Made by a program: the position numbers and the translations under genes. Shown one piece after another: positions 6,485 through 10,011 of a stretch of DNA of 10,011 nt (positions are counted from its first letter, which is position 1; every line of letters begins with the position of its first letter). Source of the stretch: Syntrophaceae bacterium UBA4059 (lineage in GTDB: Bacteria; Desulfobacterota; Syntrophia; Syntrophales; Smithellaceae). Below the pieces are notes generated by a model. It saw nothing but the letters and a program-made list of their open reading frames with translations, was not told where the DNA came from and did not search any database. The stretch covers positions 1-10,011 of the forward strand of contig DFZJ01000158.1 in the NCBI GenBank assembly GCA_002382045.1, given 5' to 3'.

Positions 6485-7585
6485 ATGTCTTTTTCGTTTG
6501 AATTGATTAAAAAAGATACCTTGGCCTCCGCGCGCCTGGGAAAAATAATCACCCCTCACGGCACGGTGGACACACCCGCGTTCATGCCGGTCGGAACGCA
6601 AGGCGCCGTCAAAGCCCTGCGTCCCGAAGATATTCGCAACTGCGGCGCTCAAATCATTCTGGGCAACACGTATCACCTGTATCTGCGGCCCGGGCATGAA
6701 ACAATTCGCAAGCTGGGCGGTCTCCATTCCTTTATGAACTGGCCGGGGCCGATCCTCACGGACAGCGGTGGATTTCAGGTTTATTCACTGGGCGCCCTGC
6801 GCAAAATACTGCCGGACGGCGTAATATTCCGGTCGCATATCGACGGCTCCAAGCATCTGCTGACGCCGCAAAAAGCGGTCGAAATCCAGGAAGCGCTGGG
6901 CTCGGATATGATGATGTGCCTCGATGAGTGCACACCCTACCCCGCCACACTTAAGCAAACACAGGACTCTCTGGCGCTCACTACAAAATGGGCAAAATTA
7001 TGCAGAGAGGCCAAAACAAACGCCCATCAGGCGCTTTTCGGCATTGTCCAGGGCGGCGCGTATCTGGACCTGCGCCGTCAGGCGGTCGAACAAATCGTTC
7101 CTGTCGATTTTGACGGCTATGCCTTAGGGGGTGTGAGCGTGGGCGAACCCAAGGAGCTGATGTATGCGATTACGGATGAAATTACCCCGCTGCTGCCATC
7201 TGAGAAACCCCGCTATCTGATGGGCGTCGGAACACCGGCGGATATTGTTTACGGCGTTTCATGCGGCATCGACATGTTTGATTGCGTGATGCCGACCCGA
7301 TGCGCCAGGCACGGATTGTTGTTTACAAATTCCGAAAAGATTGTTATAAAAAACGCCCGCTGGCGGGAAGATCATAAACCCATTGATGAAACATGCGATT
7401 GTTACACCTGCCGGAATTATTCCCGGGCCTATTTAAGGCACCTTTATGTTGCCGGTGAAATCCTGGCGATGATATTGAACACGATTCATAATATCCGCCA
7501 CTATATGCGTCTTATGGAAAAAATACGGGCGGCCATAAACGAAAACCGTTTTTTAGAATTAAAAAAAGATTTTTCAATAAATTAA
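6485..7585 (+). CDS. tgt: tRNA-guanine transglycosylase Tgt
   Basis: Exchanges guanine at position 34 of Asn, Asp, His and Tyr tRNAs for the queuosine precursor preQ1; its product is the substrate of QueA. The 366 residues match bacterial Tgt (about 370-380). Seen in the sequence: DSGGFQ with the base-binding Asp93, GIDMFDCVMPTR with the nucleophile Asp263, and the zinc site Cys304-x-Cys306-x2-Cys309 with His335 in IHNIRHY. All catalytic and zinc residues are therefore present. The TR motif is followed by CARHG where E. coli has NARNG, a minor variation. The ATG has AGGA eight bases upstream, lying across the end of queA; the gap to queA is four bases. The 3' end of the gene becomes very A/T-rich. 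Confidence 0.97.
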   Translation: MSFSFELIKKDTLASARLGKIITPHGTVDTPAFMPVGTQGAVKALRPEDIRNCGAQIILGNTYHLYLRPGHETIRKLGGLHSFMNWPGPILTDSGGFQVYSLGALRKILPDGVIFRSHIDGSKHLLTPQKAVEIQEALGSDMMMCLDECTPYPATLKQTQDSLALTTKWAKLCREAKTNAHQALFGIVQGGAYLDLRRQAVEQIVPVDFDGYALGGVSVGEPKELMYAITDEITPLLPSEKPRYLMGVGTPADIVYGVSCGIDMFDCVMPTRCARHGLLFTNSEKIVIKNARWREDHKPIDETCDCYTCRNYSRAYLRHLYVAGEILAMILNTIHNIRHYMRLMEKIRAAINENRFLELKKDFSIN

Positions 7586-7599
7586 GATGAAATTATAAA
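7571..7599 (+). promoter_or_regulatory. Possible sigma-70 promoter for yajC-secD-secF
   Basis: TTTTCA (7571-7576, four of six) and TATAAA (7594-7599, five of six) are separated by 17 bases, at the A/T-rich junction between tgt and yajC. It would let the Sec genes be transcribed apart from the queuosine genes. Such A/T-rich ends match promoters by chance fairly often, so confidence is low. Confidence 0.35.
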
Positions 7600-7626
7600 A
7601 ATTTCTGGTAAAGAGCAATTTAATTG

Positions 7627-7633
7627 AAGGAGG
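7627..7633 (+). promoter_or_regulatory. Ribosome binding site that sets a TTG start for yajC
   Basis: AAGGAGG, complementary to the 3' end of 16S rRNA, stands eight bases before TTG at 7642. It would lie inside the coding sequence if the upstream in-frame TTG at 7624 were used, so it argues for the downstream TTG. Confidence 0.8.
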
Positions 7634-7641
7634 AACTAAAA

Positions 7642-8001
7642 TTGATATCAACAGCATACGCAATGGGCGGCAATCAGGGAGCACCGGCAGCGCAAGGGGC
7701 AGGCGGCTTTGGTGATTGGAGTTTCATCGTCATGATGATGGTGATTTTCGGCATCTTCTACTTTTTAATGATCCGCCCCCAGCAAAAGAAGCAAAAAGAA
7801 CTCAAAGCGATGTTGGATAACCTCGCTTATGGCGATACGGTGATGACCACCGGCGGAATTTACGGCAAGGTCACCGGTCTGGCCGATGCAGTCATCACTC
7901 TGGAAATTGCCGACAAAGTAAGAATTAAAGTCTCGAGAAGCGCGATCGGCGCTGTTCTTCAAAAATCGGGTTCTCCAACTCCGGCGACGACAAAGTCATA
8001 G
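7642..8001 (+). CDS. yajC: Sec translocon accessory protein YajC
   Basis: Small single-span inner-membrane protein that associates with SecD and SecF in the holo-translocon. With the TTG start at 7642 it has 119 residues beginning (M)ISTAYAMGG, like other YajC proteins that open with an ISxAYA or similar stretch. One helix follows (WSFIVMMMVIFGIFYFLMI), then the hallmark RPQQKKQKE, and a soluble domain with DTVMTTGGIYGKV typical of the family. The reading frame is open upstream to TTG 7624, but that would put the ribosome binding site inside the gene; the first ATG (7663) is too far from it. The family is certain, the non-ATG start is well supported. The gene is followed by secD after 18 bases. 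Confidence 0.93.
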   Translation: MISTAYAMGGNQGAPAAQGAGGFGDWSFIVMMMVIFGIFYFLMIRPQQKKQKELKAMLDNLAYGDTVMTTGGIYGKVTGLADAVITLEIADKVRIKVSRSAIGAVLQKSGSPTPATTKS

Positions 8002-8019
8002 TATAGAAAGGGGCATTTC

Positions 8020-9621
8020 ATGTTCAAATCTTTAAAAATCAGGATAGCGATCACCGCCGCTGTGTGCCTTGGTTGTTTGTACTTTTTGATACCGACTTTC
8101 TTCAGTAATATTCCGTCGCCATTGGATCAATACGTACCCAAGGAAAAAATTCATCTGGGTCTGGATCTGCAGGGCGGCATGCACCTTCTGATGGAAATCG
8201 ATACGGATAAAGCGCTGGAATCCATGATGGAGCGAATATCCAATGATTTGAAAGAATCCATGATGGAAAACAAAGTCCGCTTCCGGAATGTGGAAAAAAG
8301 CAAAGGCGCCACCATGTCACTGGAGCTGACCGATGCAGCAGGCAAATCCATTCTGGAAAAAGTATTGAAAGACCAGTTTCCTGATCTGGAAATAGCCTCC
8401 TCCACCCCGCGCGACGGGGGACAATTGATCACCTTGAAGTTCAATGACAAAAGAGCGGTCGATCTGAGAAAGTTGACGATTGAACATTCATTGGAAACGA
8501 TCCGCAACCGTGTAGACCAGTTTGGCGTCGCGGAGCCTGAAATTATACCGGAAGGCGACAACCGCATATTGATTCAGCTGCCCGGCGTCAAAGATCCCGA
8601 AAGAGCAAAAAACCTGATTGGCAAGACAGCGCTTCTGGAATTCAAAATCGTTGATGAGGAACATTCTCTGGATGAAGCGCTTCGCGGCAACGTGCCGGAG
8701 GGATCCATCATCGCTTACGGTTCGCGCGCCGACAAATCCACCGGCCAGAGAGGCCAGGTGCCCTATTTATTAAAGAACAAAACGCTCCTGACCGGCGCTT
8801 CGCTGGAAACCGCCAAAGTGCAGATTTCCGACCGCTTCGGCGAGCCCCACGTTTCCATCAAATTCAACGCGCAGGGTGCGGCGGATTTTGACCGCATTAC
8901 CAACGAAAACGTCCGGAAACGGATGGCCATTGTTCTGGATGGCGTCGTCCATTCAGCGCCGGTCATTCAGGAAAGAATTTCCGGCGGTCAGGCTCAGATT
9001 ACGGGCAGCTTCACCATGGAGGAAGCTCGCGACCTGGCCATCGTTCTGCGCGCCGGCGCTCTGCCCGCCCCGGTCAATATTCTTGAAGAAAGAACGGTTG
9101 GTCCTTCTCTGGGCAGCGATTCGATCCGACAGGGTGTTCTGGCGACCCTTATCGGTTCGCTTTTGGTTATTCTCTTCATGGTTGTTTATTACCGTCTTTC
9201 CGGTGCGGTGGCCGATATTGCCCTCATTATTAACATATTTTTGATCCTGGCAATTCTGGCAGCTTTCCGGGCAACGCTGACCCTGCCCGGTATAGCCGGT
9301 ATGCTCCTCACGGTCGGCGTCGCGGTGGACGCAAACATTCTGATCTTTGAAAGAATTCGTGAAGAGCTGCGAACGGGAAAAACCCCCCGCATGGCTCTCG
9401 ACATGGGTTACGACAGAGCTTTTATTACCATCATTGACACGCATATTACGGGTATTATCTCTGCTCTTGTTCTGATGTTTTTCGGGACAGGCCCGATCAA
9501 GGGATTCGCGGTAACAACCATCATTGGCCTGCTGGCCAGTCTTTTTACCGCTATTTTTGTAACCAGGGTAATCTTCGATTACGTCACACAGAACTTTAAC
9601 ATTAAGAAAATCAGCATTTAA
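8020..9621 (+). CDS. secD: Protein translocase subunit SecD
   Basis: Inner-membrane, RND-related subunit that uses the proton gradient to help pull exported proteins to the periplasmic side after SecYEG/SecA translocation. The 533 residues are shorter than the 615 of E. coli, as is common outside the gammaproteobacteria. Visible in order: a first helix (about 8-28), the LGLDLQGGMHLL motif with Asp49 at the start of the periplasmic domain, a large periplasmic region with LLEFKIV and FNAQGAADF, then five further helices from about residue 370 on. The conserved acidic site for proton transport is Asp437 in VAVDANILIFERIREE, and the DTHITGI and GTGPIKGFA signatures follow. The start ATG has AAGGGG six bases upstream. 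The secF gene begins 26 bases after the stop. The gene appears intact. Confidence 0.97.
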   Translation: MFKSLKIRIAITAAVCLGCLYFLIPTFFSNIPSPLDQYVPKEKIHLGLDLQGGMHLLMEIDTDKALESMMERISNDLKESMMENKVRFRNVEKSKGATMSLELTDAAGKSILEKVLKDQFPDLEIASSTPRDGGQLITLKFNDKRAVDLRKLTIEHSLETIRNRVDQFGVAEPEIIPEGDNRILIQLPGVKDPERAKNLIGKTALLEFKIVDEEHSLDEALRGNVPEGSIIAYGSRADKSTGQRGQVPYLLKNKTLLTGASLETAKVQISDRFGEPHVSIKFNAQGAADFDRITNENVRKRMAIVLDGVVHSAPVIQERISGGQAQITGSFTMEEARDLAIVLRAGALPAPVNILEERTVGPSLGSDSIRQGVLATLIGSLLVILFMVVYYRLSGAVADIALIINIFLILAILAAFRATLTLPGIAGMLLTVGVAVDANILIFERIREELRTGKTPRMALDMGYDRAFITIIDTHITGIISALVLMFFGTGPIKGFAVTTIIGLLASLFTAIFVTRVIFDYVTQNFNIKKISI

Positions 9622-9647
9622 ATTCAAGCGCACGCAGGAGATATAAA

Positions 9648-10011
9648 ATGAGCATGGAGTTGATCAAACCAGGTGTTAACATAGATTTTGTCGGAAAAAT
9701 GAAGTATGCGATGGTTCTATCAGCCATCCTGATCATGATCGGCATTGGATCGATTATCTTTCACGGCGGTTTTAATCTCGGCATTGACTTCGCCGGCGGC
9801 TCAATCATTCAGGTTAAATTTTCAAAAAATATTTCCGCCGATCAAATTCGTGCGTCTCTCCAATCAACGAAGCTGGCCAACAGCACGATTCAACAGTTCG
9901 GCGACAATGAATTTTTGATCCGCACCTCGGAATCTTTCTCCGATCAAAAGATGCTGGCCGCCAATGTAGAACAGCCGCTCACGGCGGCTTTCAACAAGGA
10001 TTATGAAATCC
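9648..10011 (+). CDS. secF: Protein translocase subunit SecF (5' part)
   Basis: The first 121 codons of secF; the gene runs off the right edge. The partner of SecD in the SecDF complex. The start ATG (9648) has AGGAG seven bases upstream. The visible protein begins MSMELIKPGVNIDFVG, followed by one helix (about residues 20-37) and the family motif FNLGIDFAGGSIIQV, then the beginning of the periplasmic domain. NIDFVGK before the first helix and GIDFAGG after it are both SecF hallmarks. An alternative start is the ATG two codons later, which is slightly farther from the ribosome binding site. No defect is seen in the visible part. Confidence 0.95.
   Translation, partial: MSMELIKPGVNIDFVGKMKYAMVLSAILIMIGIGSIIFHGGFNLGIDFAGGSIIQVKFSKNISADQIRASLQSTKLANSTIQQFGDNEFLIRTSESFSDQKMLAANVEQPLTAAFNKDYEI

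Noticed and set aside
8953..9633. 226-codon open frame on the minus strand opposite secD
   Set aside because: The plus-strand frame is clear SecD with its conserved motifs; the antisense product is a polar, low-complexity shadow.

Overview
The window reads as a stretch of a Gram-negative, probably deltaproteobacterial (Desulfobacterota; Syntrophales-like is my best guess) chromosome of moderate GC content. This placement is inference. It rests on the queA-tgt-yajC-secD-secF order, the mazG-DUF2065 pair just upstream, strong AGGAGG-type ribosome binding sites, and a large exported WD40/caspase-type protein of a kind found in such bacteria. There are no RNA genes, mobile elements or CRISPR arrays that I can see.

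Region 1 (1-3217, + strand): the last 65 codons of a gene with a Cys-rich, zinc-ribbon-like tail run in from the left edge. After 31 bases, which hold a small hairpin and a strong ribosome binding site, comes a 995-residue protein with signal peptide, PDZ domain, seven-bladed WD40 propeller, an Ig-like spacer and a caspase-like (C14) peptidase domain. Both catalytic residues (His834, Cys884) are present. This is the least ordinary gene of the window.

Region 2 (3249-4133, - strand): a ten-helix EamA/DMT-type transporter, convergent with the caspase gene. A near-consensus sigma-70 promoter sits so close to its start codon that the mRNA would be leaderless or nearly so. The 240-base divergent intergenic region (4134-4373) holds a 14-base perfect inverted repeat and two sets of short direct repeats, which look like possible regulator sites.

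Region 3 (4374-10011, + strand): a housekeeping run in one direction: mazG (NTP pyrophosphohydrolase), a DUF2065/YjeT-like small membrane protein, queA and tgt (queuosine modification of tRNA), then yajC, secD and the start of secF (Sec translocon accessory complex). The spacings are short, suggesting one or a few overlapping transcripts; a possible internal promoter lies just before yajC. The secF gene runs off the right edge. The yajC start is best placed at a TTG codon (7642) set by a perfect ribosome binding site, rather than at the longer reading frame.

I see no strong case for an undescribed multi-gene system. The best candidates for follow-up are the PDZ-WD40-caspase architecture and the repeat-rich divergent promoter region.
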